Origin: a virus
Virus record (IMG/VR): IMGVR_UViG_3300017991_000228
Span: 1-37,437 of that record
Length of the DNA: 37,437 nucleotides
Reading direction: 5' to 3' (one strand)
The translations under genes and the position numbers were made by a program. This document shows, piece after piece, positions 14,086 through 21,813 of this stretch. Position 1 is the first letter of the stretch, and each line of letters starts with the position of its first letter. The notes beneath the pieces were generated by a model that saw nothing but the letters and a program-made list of their open reading frames with translations, did no database searches and was not told where the DNA came from.

Positions 14086-14382
14086 TTAGGGAGCCGACTC
14101 GGCTTCCTCGGGCTCGGGGTCGCCCTCGGGCTCGGGGGCCGCGGGCTCCGACCCGCGGCCCTTGTGATCGACCCCCGCGGGCTGACCCATCGCCTTGCCG
14201 TGATCAGAGATCGAGATGCCTCCGATGAGCGCGAGTGCGATGGTGTTGATCGCGGTGAGCAAAGTCGTGAGCTTCTCGGCGTCCAGCTCGAAGCCGAAGG
14301 CGAGCGCCACGTTCAGCACGACGGTGACCACCGCGACCATGAATCGCTTGGAAGTGAGCAGGGTGATGATGGAGTCTTTCAT
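14086..14382 (-). CDS. Small membrane protein, holin-like
   Basis: A 98-residue protein with a short basic start (MKDSIITLLTSKRF), two predicted membrane helices (about 13-30 and 40-57, KLTTLLTAINTIALALIGGI) and a long hydrophilic tail rich in Glu and Pro (EPEGDPEPEEAESAP). The SKRFxVA opening and two-helix layout resemble small phage membrane proteins annotated as holins. It is the last gene of the leftward tail operon, with ATGA overlap to the previous gene. Holin is likely but not certain. Confidence 0.6.
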   Translation of the reverse strand: MKDSIITLLTSKRFMVAVVTVVLNVALAFGFELDAEKLTTLLTAINTIALALIGGISISDHGKAMGQPAGVDHKGRGSEPAAPEPEGDPEPEEAESAP

Positions 14383-14603
14383 GGCTTGTTCTTTCGGGGC
14401 GGTGGCAACGTGGTGATGCTCGTGTCGCCAAGTAGCGTGTCCGCGCTTCGGGTCATCGACGTGATGATGGTGATGATCAAAGCGGACTGCGCCGGGAACC
14501 CGGCAGAGATGTCGACCGCGACCTGAAGCAGCGCACGCTTCGAGTGCGCGATGATGCGGAGATGGTCGAGGATCGCATCTTCGAGTTCGTCACTGGTTCG
14601 CAC
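14379..14603 (-). CDS. Small unknown protein, 74 aa
   Basis: A 74-residue protein starting with GTG (MRTSDELEDAILDHLRIIAH). It has a helical first half and a hydrophobic central stretch (SALIITIITSM) that may be membrane-associated, then a basic Pro-rich end. Its GTG lies inside the 3' end of the previous gene, and its TGA overlaps the next ATG. No function recognised. It is part of the terminal cluster of small membrane-type genes. Confidence 0.55.
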   Translation of the reverse strand: MRTSDELEDAILDHLRIIAHSKRALLQVAVDISAGFPAQSALIITIITSMTRSADTLLGDTSITTLPPPRKNKP

Positions 14604-14856
14604 GCTCCACCTTCAAGTTGAGTGCTTGTTCGGTTGCGATGTCGGCGACCGAGAGACTCTCACGGACGACCTCTGCGCCCTTCGCACCGAAGTACCGCTC
14701 GACCCGTTCCGCGAACATGCGTTCGGTGCGTGCAAGCCAAGTGAACATCCGGGCCAGCTCTTCGGACTCGGTGGCCGCGAAGGCGGGCGGCGGCGGCGGC
14801 GGCGGCGGAAGTGCGATCCGTTGCGAAGTGTCCGGCAAGCTCATGGCCGCTCTCAT
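14590..14856 (-). CDS. Small protein with an eight-proline run, 88 aa
   Basis: An 88-residue protein starting MRAAMSLPDTSQRIAL, followed by eight consecutive prolines (about 17-24) and then a helical C-terminal part (SEELARMFTWLARTERMFAE, then GAKGAEVVRESLSVADIATE). The proline run would stall ribosomes without EF-P, so output may be limited. The ATG at 14856 lies just inside the TAA end of the coiled-coil gene (TAAGATG). An ATG at 14844 is an equally plausible start. Function unknown. Confidence 0.6.
   Translation of the reverse strand: MRAAMSLPDTSQRIALPPPPPPPPAFAATESEELARMFTWLARTERMFAERVERYFGAKGAEVVRESLSVADIATEQALNLKVERANQ
14788..14808. repeat. (CGG)7 trinucleotide repeat encoding the proline run
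   Basis: Seven perfect CGG triplets on the plus strand read as CCG proline codons on the minus strand. They form most of the eight-proline run in the gene at 14590-14856. Such repeats can change length by slippage in whole codons. Confidence 0.85.
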
Positions 14857-14857
14857 C

Positions 14858-15496
14858 TTACAACCCCGCGAACGGATCGCTCGGGTCAATGTCGCGGAAG
14901 AGTTCGGCCGATCCCTTGCGAGCCTTGATCTTGGCCGCCTTCGTCTTCGCCGCCCGCACACTCGGCGGCTCTTCGACGGCCTCTGCCGTGCGCGGGTGAG
15001 CCGCGTCGATCTTCGCGCCGATGAACTCGATCCCGTCTGCGAGCTGAACCTGCTGCTCGACCGCGATGGTGCCCAGTCGCTCGATCTTCTTCTCGGCCTT
15101 CTCGACCCGGTTTTGCATCTTGCTCGACGACTGCTCGACCTGCTCGACGACGGGGCGGGCGGTCTCGGCCTCGGTTGGTTGCCTGGTCACCATATACACC
15201 GTCGCGCCACCGCTGCCCGTGATTAGCGCAAGCAGGGCGCCAAGGATCTGAATCAGCACCTTGTCTCGCTTCGCCTTCTGCTCAGCCTCTTGAACCTGCG
15301 CGGTGAGTAGCTGTTCAAGTAGGGCCTGCTGCGTCTTGGCGGCCTTCTCCTGCTGCTCGGCCTTCTTCCGCTCTTCAGCCTCACGCGCTTCGGCCCTCCG
15401 CTTCTCGTTCGCCTCTTGCAGCTCTTTGAGTTGGGAGATCTCGGTACAGAGCAGGGTCGAGAGAGTCTCAACGGTGCTTTCATCGGCGGCCGGCAT
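14858..15496 (-). CDS. Coiled-coil membrane protein, 212 aa
   Basis: A 212-residue protein with a long charged coiled coil (about 20-78, KELQEANEKRRAEAREAEER and onward), one membrane helix (80-103, VLIQILGALLALITGSGGATVYMV), a second coiled coil (about 115-160) and a basic region (AAKTKAAKIKARKG). A single span with coiled coils on both sides resembles scaffold or lysis-accessory proteins. An i-spanin has an N-terminal anchor instead, so I do not call it one. It lies between the appendage gene and the small membrane genes, 67 bases after the former, with GGAG 12 bases before the ATG. Confidence 0.6.
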   Translation of the reverse strand: MPAADESTVETLSTLLCTEISQLKELQEANEKRRAEAREAEERKKAEQQEKAAKTQQALLEQLLTAQVQEAEQKAKRDKVLIQILGALLALITGSGGATVYMVTRQPTEAETARPVVEQVEQSSSKMQNRVEKAEKKIERLGTIAVEQQVQLADGIEFIGAKIDAAHPRTAEAVEEPPSVRAAKTKAAKIKARKGSAELFRDIDPSDPFAGL

Positions 15497-15563
15497 GGTG
15501 ACGGAAGTCTCCGATGAAACAGGTCACGACACCAGACCCGCGGATCGTCCAAGGATGATCAAG

Positions 15564-17384
15564 CTACTGGTTCGACAAGAAGAGCTGAAGCTCCCACACA
15601 ACGGCGATGTTCTTGATCAGCCCTGCGTTCGCGCCCCATCCGAAAGACAGGTTGAGTTCGCCCGTGCCGGCCGGTGCGTCGACGAAGATAGCCGTGAGGT
15701 CATCGACGCCGCCGTTGAGCTGGCGCGCGGTGTCGAAGTCCGAGTCGAAGGCGACAGTCTGCGCCACGCCCGCGGAAAGGGAGAACACTACCTCGAAGGT
15801 GTTGTGCGTCCCGTCCACGGGGTTCGAGTTGTCGTCCCACGCGACCAGGGTTCCGCGTACCGTGCCGACTACGGTGTTGATCGGAGCAGCACCGCCGTTA
15901 AAGAGCCGAACGTCGGCCTGCGAAATACCGGCCGTAAGCGTGTGCTGGAGGTTCTTGCCGTAGTGGCGAACCGGGCTAACGCCGGTGCCAGCCCCGAAGG
16001 TCCAGTCGTTGTTGCCGTCGAAGTCCTCGGGAATGTGCCGAAGGGTCGCGTCCTGTAGCAACAAGTCCTCGGTGATGATGGCACCCGCGTTCGCATCGAG
16101 TCGCGCGTTGAAGTCGTTGATCGCGGTCCATGTGTTCGCGTTGCCGAGCGACCCCTTCAGCGCGTCGAGAGCGGCGAGCACGAACTCAAGTGTGCCGGGC
16201 GTGATGTCTGTGCCCGTGAGCCCGACACCGATGAGCCCCGCACCGTCGCTGCCGCCGGTCTGGTCGGCGAGGTCTTGCGTGACCCCGAGGAAGGCCGTTT
16301 GAACCTCGGGGGCAAGGCTGAGGTTCGACCAGACACCGGGCATCGGTGCGCCGTCGAAGGTGATCGCGCTCGCCGGGTGCGCGTTGCCTGCGTTGGCGAT
16401 GTGCGTGTTGAGTTCATCCGCGAGGCCATCCGCGAAGTCGGTGATCGTGCCCGCACGGATCTTGTAGTTGAGCCCGTCGTAAGCGAAGACGGTCTGCCGG
16501 CGCGTCAAGTCATCGATGTAGCCATCGGTGCCGGCAGGGGGCGGAAGGTCTACGATCGCGGTCGTGCCGAACTTGATCAGCACGTCGGCGAGTAGGATCG
16601 CGTCGGGGCGCAGAGCAGGGCGCGTGGGGCCACCCGCACCGACCGCGGCCGCGAGCGGGAAGTCGAAGATGGCGAGCGTACTGCCGCCCGTCGCAAGCAG
16701 GCTCGCGCCAGGCCCGGTGCCGTTCGTGGTGATCTCCACGAAGCCACCGTTGTCCGCTGCGGTGATACCCGCCACGGTCGCTTGAATCACTGCCGCGACC
16801 TCGGCCGCGGTGGCCAACGCGATGTTGGCGAAGTCGCCCGCGTTGAAGGTCACCGTCACGGGCACGCCGCCATCGACTGAGAGGTCGAGAGTGTCGCCGT
16901 TCGTGAGCGCGTAGGTCTCCGCGTTGCCGGACGTGTAGACCGCAGCCGAACCCGCGGCGCTCTCTGCCGCTTGATCAACGATAAACTGGAACGACTCTTC
17001 GCGGCGGTATTGAAGCGGAACTCCGTTGCCGTCGACGCGCGGATCGGAGAGCGCACGATCAAAGGCGATGAAGATCGAGAGCCACTTCTCGTTGCCGGCA
17101 CCGGCCACTGCGGTCGGCACCGAGTTCGAGTCGACGGACAGGTCGAGGTTCTGCGCGCCGGAGACGAAGCACCGCTGCCCGCTCTGGTCGTAGGCCACTC
17201 CCGTCGGGATGTCGACGGTGAGGTTCGCCGTCGGGAAGGCTTCGTTGACTTCGAGCCCCTGGACGATCCCGACGTAGTCGTTGTCGGACTGAAGGCGCTG
17301 GTCTGCCGCCTCGGCGAAGTCGAAGACCTCGTCCATGTCGGCCTGGGTGACGAGCTGCTCGAAGTAGAAGTCAAATCGGTTCAA
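15564..17384 (-). CDS. Tail appendage/fibre protein with a repeated beta module (606 aa)
   Basis: A 606-residue predicted beta-rich appendage. The N-terminal 120 residues (MNRFDFYFEQLVTQADMDEV, then VPTAVAGAGNEKWLSIFIAF) look like a baseplate-attachment domain. Residues 151-245 form the module also present in the sheath and in the 385-aa protein (SGNAETYALTNGD, VTFNAGDFANIALATAAEVA). The middle holds linker-like and trimer-forming segments, and the C-terminal 150 residues are a beta-sandwich-like domain. The start is a TTG at 17384 with GGAGG 7 bases upstream, which lies in the last codons of the HNH gene. It probably recognises the host surface. No catalytic motif is seen. Confidence 0.7.
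   Translation of the reverse strand: MNRFDFYFEQLVTQADMDEVFDFAEAADQRLQSDNDYVGIVQGLEVNEAFPTANLTVDIPTGVAYDQSGQRCFVSGAQNLDLSVDSNSVPTAVAGAGNEKWLSIFIAFDRALSDPRVDGNGVPLQYRREESFQFIVDQAAESAAGSAAVYTSGNAETYALTNGDTLDLSVDGGVPVTVTFNAGDFANIALATAAEVAAVIQATVAGITAADNGGFVEITTNGTGPGASLLATGGSTLAIFDFPLAAAVGAGGPTRPALRPDAILLADVLIKFGTTAIVDLPPPAGTDGYIDDLTRRQTVFAYDGLNYKIRAGTITDFADGLADELNTHIANAGNAHPASAITFDGAPMPGVWSNLSLAPEVQTAFLGVTQDLADQTGGSDGAGLIGVGLTGTDITPGTLEFVLAALDALKGSLGNANTWTAINDFNARLDANAGAIITEDLLLQDATLRHIPEDFDGNNDWTFGAGTGVSPVRHYGKNLQHTLTAGISQADVRLFNGGAAPINTVVGTVRGTLVAWDDNSNPVDGTHNTFEVVFSLSAGVAQTVAFDSDFDTARQLNGGVDDLTAIFVDAPAGTGELNLSFGWGANAGLIKNIAVVWELQLFLSNQ
16650..16934 (-). repeat. Copy of the ~90-residue structural module in the 606-aa protein
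   Basis: Residues 151-245: GNxxxYALTNGDTL, DGGVPVTVTFNAGDFANI, ATAAEVAAVI, DNGGFVEIT, a GPGASLLATGG stretch and IFDFP. The same order of elements occurs in the sheath (37108-37395 and 36841-37080) and in the 385-aa protein (21467-21748). Confidence 0.75.
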
Positions 17385-17387
17385 AAC

Positions 17388-18014
17388 TCAGCCTCCTCCG
17401 TTCACGATGTAGGAGATCGCCGATGACGTGGTGCCGTACTCGACGGCGAGCTGACGCATCGTAACGCCGCCCGCGTTGTACTTCGCTCTGATCTCGTCGG
17501 CGAACTTGCGTGGCGCACCGTTGCAGCGGCCGGGCTCCAGACCGTCCGTTACGTGACGCCACACCTTCCGCCCTTTGATCTGCGCCACCAATGCCTGCGT
17601 CACTTTGTGCTCGGCAGCGATGACAGTCTGCGGCCGCCGATCGGTGAAGATCTCGCGTACTGCTGTGTCCGAGAGCCTTGAACGCCCGTTGCTCTCCCCG
17701 CGTGGCAGCGTACCGTGATGACGCTTGTCCTCGGCGTTCGCTTTGGCTGAGCCCCAAGCCAAGTTCGAGAACTCGTTGTTCCAAGGGCATCCGTCGAGGT
17801 GCCGTACCTGCTCCCCCTCGTGCGGCGGCCGGCTGAAGGCCATCAGCACCAAGCGATGAACACCGATGCGCTGCTTTCGAGGGGCCTGCTGTAGTGTCAC
17901 CACTCGATACCCGATGTCGTGCGCGCGAGTTTTGAGCACATGACCGTTGCGCCGCACGAGACCAGTGTCGCTGACCTCGTACTTCTCCCACCCAGGAATC
18001 TGCTTCCATCTCAT
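17388..18014 (-). CDS. HNH homing endonuclease with NUMOD4 domain
   Basis: A 208-residue mobile endonuclease. An N-terminal NUMOD4 element (WKQIPGWEKYEVSDTGLVRR) is followed by an HNH domain (GVHRLVLMAF, then VRHLDGCPWNNEFSNLAWGS and ANAEDKRHHG), and two DNA-binding helical segments follow, the last a helix-turn-helix (VTMRQLAVEYGTTSSAISYI). It sits between the tail-protein-I fusion gene and the appendage gene as a free-standing insertion. ATG at 18014 gives MRWKQ. TTG at 18020 is the alternative. Its own -10 element lies just upstream, so translation from a leaderless mRNA is possible. Its last codons contain the SD of the next gene. Confidence 0.9.
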   Translation of the reverse strand: MRWKQIPGWEKYEVSDTGLVRRNGHVLKTRAHDIGYRVVTLQQAPRKQRIGVHRLVLMAFSRPPHEGEQVRHLDGCPWNNEFSNLAWGSAKANAEDKRHHGTLPRGESNGRSRLSDTAVREIFTDRRPQTVIAAEHKVTQALVAQIKGRKVWRHVTDGLEPGRCNGAPRKFADEIRAKYNAGGVTMRQLAVEYGTTSSAISYIVNGGG

Positions 18015-18020
18015 GCTCAA

Positions 18021-18035
18021 AGTATAACACGGGGT
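18021..18035 (-). promoter_or_regulatory. Extended -10 promoter of the HNH gene
   Basis: Minus-strand CCGTGTTATACTT has TATACT (18026-18021) with TG one base upstream, matching the -10 region of the promoters at 4635 and 8147. The -35 region is weak. Standard spacing puts +1 on or within a base of the A of the HNH ATG (18014). Confidence 0.55.
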
Positions 18036-18038
18036 CTC

Positions 18039-19925
18039 CTATGCGAGCACGGTGGCGGGGGGCGAGGTCGCGCCGAGAAGCGACACGTTCAAGATCCAGT
18101 AGTCGGACGGCGTGATCTCGCCACCCGGTTCGATGATCCCGAGGATGTGCTCATGTGCCGCCTTCATGTAGTCCGCGATGCAAAGGATACGCGACCGCTG
18201 CTCGTCGGTCAGCACCACGGGCGAGACGATGAAGAACGAGTACCAGAGCGGCGACCCGACCGGCGGGGCAAGGATGGTGCCGATGCCGAGCAGGCTGATG
18301 TCGAGCTGCCAGAACTGCCGGCAGTTGATGATGTCGAGGGTGATCTCGATGCCGGTGAAGAAGCGGACCGCGTTGATGATGCCGGGCTCGGTCCCCTTCT
18401 GCTTGTAGATCGAGATCAAGATCCGCGCGAGCCTTCGCTTGTCATTCACCGATAGATCAGAGATGCAGTCTGCGAAGGGGTTGCCGAGGTCTTGCAAGAT
18501 GGCGTCGAGGAACTGCTCGGGCGCGAGGTCGATGTCGATGATCTGCGTCCACTCGTCGACCGAGCAGAGCAGAAGGTCGACCACGTCCTGAAGCACGAGC
18601 AAGAAGCGCCGAAGGTCACCGGAGCCGGGATCGACCGGATCGCCCCCTTGATCAACCGTGCGGTCGTCCGCGATGTTGAAGTCGGGGATGAAGTCGAGCA
18701 GCTCGAATCGTCGACCGATCGGCTTCGGCGGGACGAAGCCGGTGAACCTGCGCTCGCGGCCTTGCGGGTCGAGCACGTTGTTGCTGTCGTCCTTGATGTC
18801 CTTGGCCAGCAGTGTGTAGATCGCACCCTGCGAGGCTTCGATGTCGAGCCCGACATCGACCGCGTTCGAGCGCCCCGGCACGGCCGTCACGCTCACAACC
18901 TGCAACGACACCGCGGGCGCGGACACCCGCGTGACCGAATAGTTCGCCGGGTTCAGTGCGCCGGCCGCCGATGCGTCAAGCAGTAGCCCGTCGGTGAAGG
19001 TCACGCGGATCGTCTTCTTGTCGAGCATCACCGCGGTCTGTACCGCTGGCGGAGTGATGTCCGCCGCGATGAAGATCCACGTCTCATCGATTGGAGAGGC
19101 GGGCCCGAGTAGCTGCGAGATCACGTTGATCTCGACCTCTTGCTCACTCTCGAAGGGCAGCTTGGTTGCGGGGATCGTGAGCGAGAAGACCACGTCGTTG
19201 CCCGTGGGCCCCGAGCCCGGCGTGACCGTCCCCGCCCATGGGGCCACGAAGACTCCGCCCGAGTACGCGACCTGCCCGTCGATCGTCACCGTGGTGTTCG
19301 CCAAGTCCACGCCGGCACCGCTCACGTCCGCGAGGGTGAAGGAGATCGTCGGCTGGTCTGGCGGTACGTCCGTCTGCCCCGGTGACGGGTTGCGCGTGTG
19401 GACGTAGAGATCGCTCGACACGACCTCGGGCGCGAGTAGCTGGTCGACGTAGAACGAGGGCAGCACGACCTCGACATCGGTCGCGGGTGCGCCGGGGTTG
19501 TCGGGGTCGAGGATCAGTTCGAGTGCGAACGAGATGTCGATGCCGGCGCCGAGCCCCGCGATGTTCTCCGCGAGGTCGTTGATCGGGATCTCCAACGGAA
19601 AGGCCAGGTCGCCATAGAGCGTCTCGCCGACCACGATCGTGCTCGTCCATGTGTCGACCTGAAGGCTCGCTTGCCACCCGTAGCCCTCGGGCGGAGACGC
19701 GTTGAGCCGGAGCACGCCGCGGGCTTCGAGGCGCTTCGCGTCGTTCACGTCGCCCGAGGTCTGGACCTCGATCCGATCGCCAGCTTGCAGCACCGCGACC
19801 TCGTCCGTCGCATCCGAGCCAAGCACGAGCGACGCGGCACCACGCCCCGCGGGAGGCGTGCGCGTAGCAGAGCGCCGCCATAGCTGGCGGTACGACTTGC
19901 CGCGTTGGAGTGCGCCGAAGGCCAT
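18039..19925 (-). CDS. Tail protein I-like baseplate wedge protein with N-terminal Ig-like domains (628 aa)
   Basis: A 628-residue fusion. The C-terminal part from about 405 (RRFELLDFIPDFNIADDRTV, RRFLLVLQDVVDLLL, then KRRLARILISIYKQKGTEPGI) has the signature of phage tail protein I (P2 gpI, also found in contractile injection systems), a wedge protein that joins baseplate to fibres. Before it lie at least two Ig-like beta domains: about 175-290 (VHTRNPSPGQTDVPPDQPTISF, DLANTTVTIDG) and 293-395 (DITPPAVQTAVMLDKKTIRV, LNPANYSVT), the second resembling SbsA-type Ig domains. A typical gpI has about 180-250 residues, so the N-terminal additions are unusual. The start at 19925 follows the upstream TAG by two bases. 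Confidence 0.75.
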   Translation of the reverse strand: MAFGALQRGKSYRQLWRRSATRTPPAGRGAASLVLGSDATDEVAVLQAGDRIEVQTSGDVNDAKRLEARGVLRLNASPPEGYGWQASLQVDTWTSTIVVGETLYGDLAFPLEIPINDLAENIAGLGAGIDISFALELILDPDNPGAPATDVEVVLPSFYVDQLLAPEVVSSDLYVHTRNPSPGQTDVPPDQPTISFTLADVSGAGVDLANTTVTIDGQVAYSGGVFVAPWAGTVTPGSGPTGNDVVFSLTIPATKLPFESEQEVEINVISQLLGPASPIDETWIFIAADITPPAVQTAVMLDKKTIRVTFTDGLLLDASAAGALNPANYSVTRVSAPAVSLQVVSVTAVPGRSNAVDVGLDIEASQGAIYTLLAKDIKDDSNNVLDPQGRERRFTGFVPPKPIGRRFELLDFIPDFNIADDRTVDQGGDPVDPGSGDLRRFLLVLQDVVDLLLCSVDEWTQIIDIDLAPEQFLDAILQDLGNPFADCISDLSVNDKRRLARILISIYKQKGTEPGIINAVRFFTGIEITLDIINCRQFWQLDISLLGIGTILAPPVGSPLWYSFFIVSPVVLTDEQRSRILCIADYMKAAHEHILGIIEPGGEITPSDYWILNVSLLGATSPPATVLA

Positions 19926-19927
19926 GA

Positions 19928-20641
19928 CTAGGGGAGCTGCCGGGCGATGGTGATCTGATCGAAGGCGGCGCGACGCGAGACATCGTTCGCGTAGCACCCG
20001 AAGCCAGCGCGTCCGCCCGTGAGCGGAAGCGAGCCGGTGTTCACTGCGAGCGCGTCATCGATGAAGTCGTCCATGCCGGGGATCGCCTGCCACACTGGCG
20101 CGTTGACCGGGTTCACCGACAGATCGCTCTGAAAGACCTGAAGCAGCACATCGCCGGTGCCCTGGACGATCACGTCCATCCGAAGATGAACCCACTCGTC
20201 CACGTTGATCGATGCGCTCGACTTCCGAAGGATGCCGTTCTCATTCACAAGCCCGGCGGGGAGTCCCTGCGCCATCGATCCCTTGCGGAGCACGATGAAG
20301 CTCGGGTCGTCGTCCTGAAGCCCGAGCATGTACGCGTCACCGGCCGCGTCGTTCGCCTGCTCGCAGAGATACAGGAACGGGGCGAAGCCCGTGTTGCCCC
20401 CCGAGGGCAGCCGCTTCACCGCGCCAGTGATCCGACCGCCGGTGTTGCCGGGGAACGGATCGAAGTTCACGTCGCCGGTGTACTTCAGCACGCGCGAGCC
20501 ATCGAACCCCGTGGCGCGTGAGTTGAAGCCGTAGACGAAGGAGCCACCGCCGAGCGGAGGCGTGAGCCCAGAGGTCACGCCGCTGCGGAAGGAAGTGTTC
20601 GGGATACTGTTGACGAGGACGGCCCAGTCGGTGCTTGCCAT
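19928..20641 (-). CDS. Possible lectin-fold (concanavalin A-like) appendage protein, 237 aa
   Basis: A 237-residue beta-rich protein starting MASTDWAVLVNSIPNTSF. Alternating strands (GGSFVYGFNSR, FAPFLYLCEQ, AYMLGLQDDDPSFIVLRKGS, DEWVHLRMDVIVQGTGDVLL) and the ending AAFDQITIARQLP match the layout of concanavalin A-like lectin/glucanase sandwiches often found in phage receptor-binding proteins. No catalytic residues are apparent. It sits between the tail-protein-I gene and the 385-aa appendage gene, 12 bases after the latter. Confidence 0.55.
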   Translation of the reverse strand: MASTDWAVLVNSIPNTSFRSGVTSGLTPPLGGGSFVYGFNSRATGFDGSRVLKYTGDVNFDPFPGNTGGRITGAVKRLPSGGNTGFAPFLYLCEQANDAAGDAYMLGLQDDDPSFIVLRKGSMAQGLPAGLVNENGILRKSSASINVDEWVHLRMDVIVQGTGDVLLQVFQSDLSVNPVNAPVWQAIPGMDDFIDDALAVNTGSLPLTGGRAGFGCYANDVSRRAAFDQITIARQLP

Positions 20642-20653
20642 GATCGTGATCTC

Positions 20654-21811
20654 CTACGGGAAGTCGGGGTTGTTGTCCTGCCCGATCCATTCCTCGGCGA
20701 GCAGCGGGAAGTCGCGGGCGGTGACCGTGTCCACCGACCCACCGGGCGGCGGGATGACTTGGATCGAGATGTCCGCGTCGAGGTTCGTCGGCCAGAGTGA
20801 GAGAAGGTTGAAGAGGTTGGACGACTCGATGCCGACACTGCCCGTGTCGATCGCAGTGCGCAAGGCGAGGCAGATGTCGATCGTAGTGTCCGCCCCGCCT
20901 GCGGTGTATGTGAAGGACGTGCCATTGAGCACGATCCGCCAGAGCCCAGCCGCCGCGGTGACGAAGGTGACCACGTAGAACGTGAGCACCACGCTCTCGA
21001 AGTCGTCGGCGGTCTTCGTACCGTTGGCGAAGTCGGCACCGACGAAGCTCGGCACCGGGAACGGGTTGCCCCATCCTGACTCGAAGTCCTCCGGGTTCGC
21101 GCTCGCGTTGAGCAGGTTCGCCGGGACGAACGAGAAGTACGTCGGCAGACCCCATCCCTTGTTGAAGGTCTCGAAGGGCTCCGTGTCCGGGTCGAACGCG
21201 GCAGCCTCGGCGATGAAGCTGGTGAGGAAGCCGGTCGAACTCCACGCGTCGAAGGGCTCGAAGGGCTTAGGCAAGATCAGCGGGTCGAAGATCGCATCGT
21301 CGAAGCTCGACGAGACCGTGATCGCAATCCAGCCTTCGAGGTCGAAGATCTCTTCGGGGCGCCCGTTCTCATCGGCCCACTCTGCCCACTCGTTGACCGA
21401 GTCGGTGTCATCGATCACGGTCCATCCGTTCGGAGGTCCGCCCGCGTAGGTCTCTCCGCTCACGGTGCCGAGCGGAAACCCGAGGGCCGTGTTCGCCGGC
21501 CCGCCGAGCATATCGATCTCCACGTCTTCACCCGTGAGCAAGGACGTGAGTCGAACGAAGCCCCCATCGGCAGAGGCGCCAAGATCATCGACACGCGCTT
21601 CGAGCAGTGCCGCGACCTCGGCCGCAGTAGCGTTGCCGATGTCGCCGAAGTCGGATGCCAGGAAGATCACCGACTCAGTGACCCCGGCAAAGGTGAACTC
21701 AAGCAGATCGCCTTCGGTGAACGAATACGGCTCCGCGTTCCCACTGACGAGGGTCGGCCCGGTGCCGGGCGGATTCTCGAACGAGAGGTTGGGGAACGTG
21801 GCCGCGACCAT
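20654..21811 (-). CDS. Structural appendage protein with a repeated beta module, 385 aa
   Basis: A 385-residue acidic, beta-rich protein. Residues 22-115 (VSGNAEPYSFTEGDLLEFTF, ASDFGDIGNATAAEVAALLE, GGPANTALGFPLG) are a copy of the module also found in the sheath and in the 606-aa protein. The centre is rich in aromatic and acidic residues (DSVNEWAEWADENG, FDPLILPKPFEPFD). Residues about 265-355 form a second repeat type (VTFVTAAAGLWRIVLNGTSF, GGADTTIDICLALRTAID) seen in many tail proteins. It probably sits on the baseplate or fibre. Receptor binding is inferred from its place between gpJ and the tail-I gene. Confidence 0.6.
   Translation of the reverse strand: MVAATFPNLSFENPPGTGPTLVSGNAEPYSFTEGDLLEFTFAGVTESVIFLASDFGDIGNATAAEVAALLEARVDDLGASADGGFVRLTSLLTGEDVEIDMLGGPANTALGFPLGTVSGETYAGGPPNGWTVIDDTDSVNEWAEWADENGRPEEIFDLEGWIAITVSSSFDDAIFDPLILPKPFEPFDAWSSTGFLTSFIAEAAAFDPDTEPFETFNKGWGLPTYFSFVPANLLNASANPEDFESGWGNPFPVPSFVGADFANGTKTADDFESVVLTFYVVTFVTAAAGLWRIVLNGTSFTYTAGGADTTIDICLALRTAIDTGSVGIESSNLFNLLSLWPTNLDADISIQVIPPPGGSVDTVTARDFPLLAEEWIGQDNNPDFP
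21467..21748 (-). repeat. Copy of the ~90-residue structural module in the 385-aa protein
   Basis: Residues 22-115 contain the same ordered elements as the copies at 16650-16934 and in the sheath: GNAEPYSFTEGD, DFGDIGNATAAEVAALL, GGFVRLTS and TALGFP. Confidence 0.75.
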
Positions 21812-21813
21812 GG

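Noticed and set aside
17371-18030. An alternative minus-strand frame over the HNH gene with GTG start and nearby GGAG
   Set aside because: The frame used in the annotation carries NUMOD4 and HNH motifs; the alternative has none.
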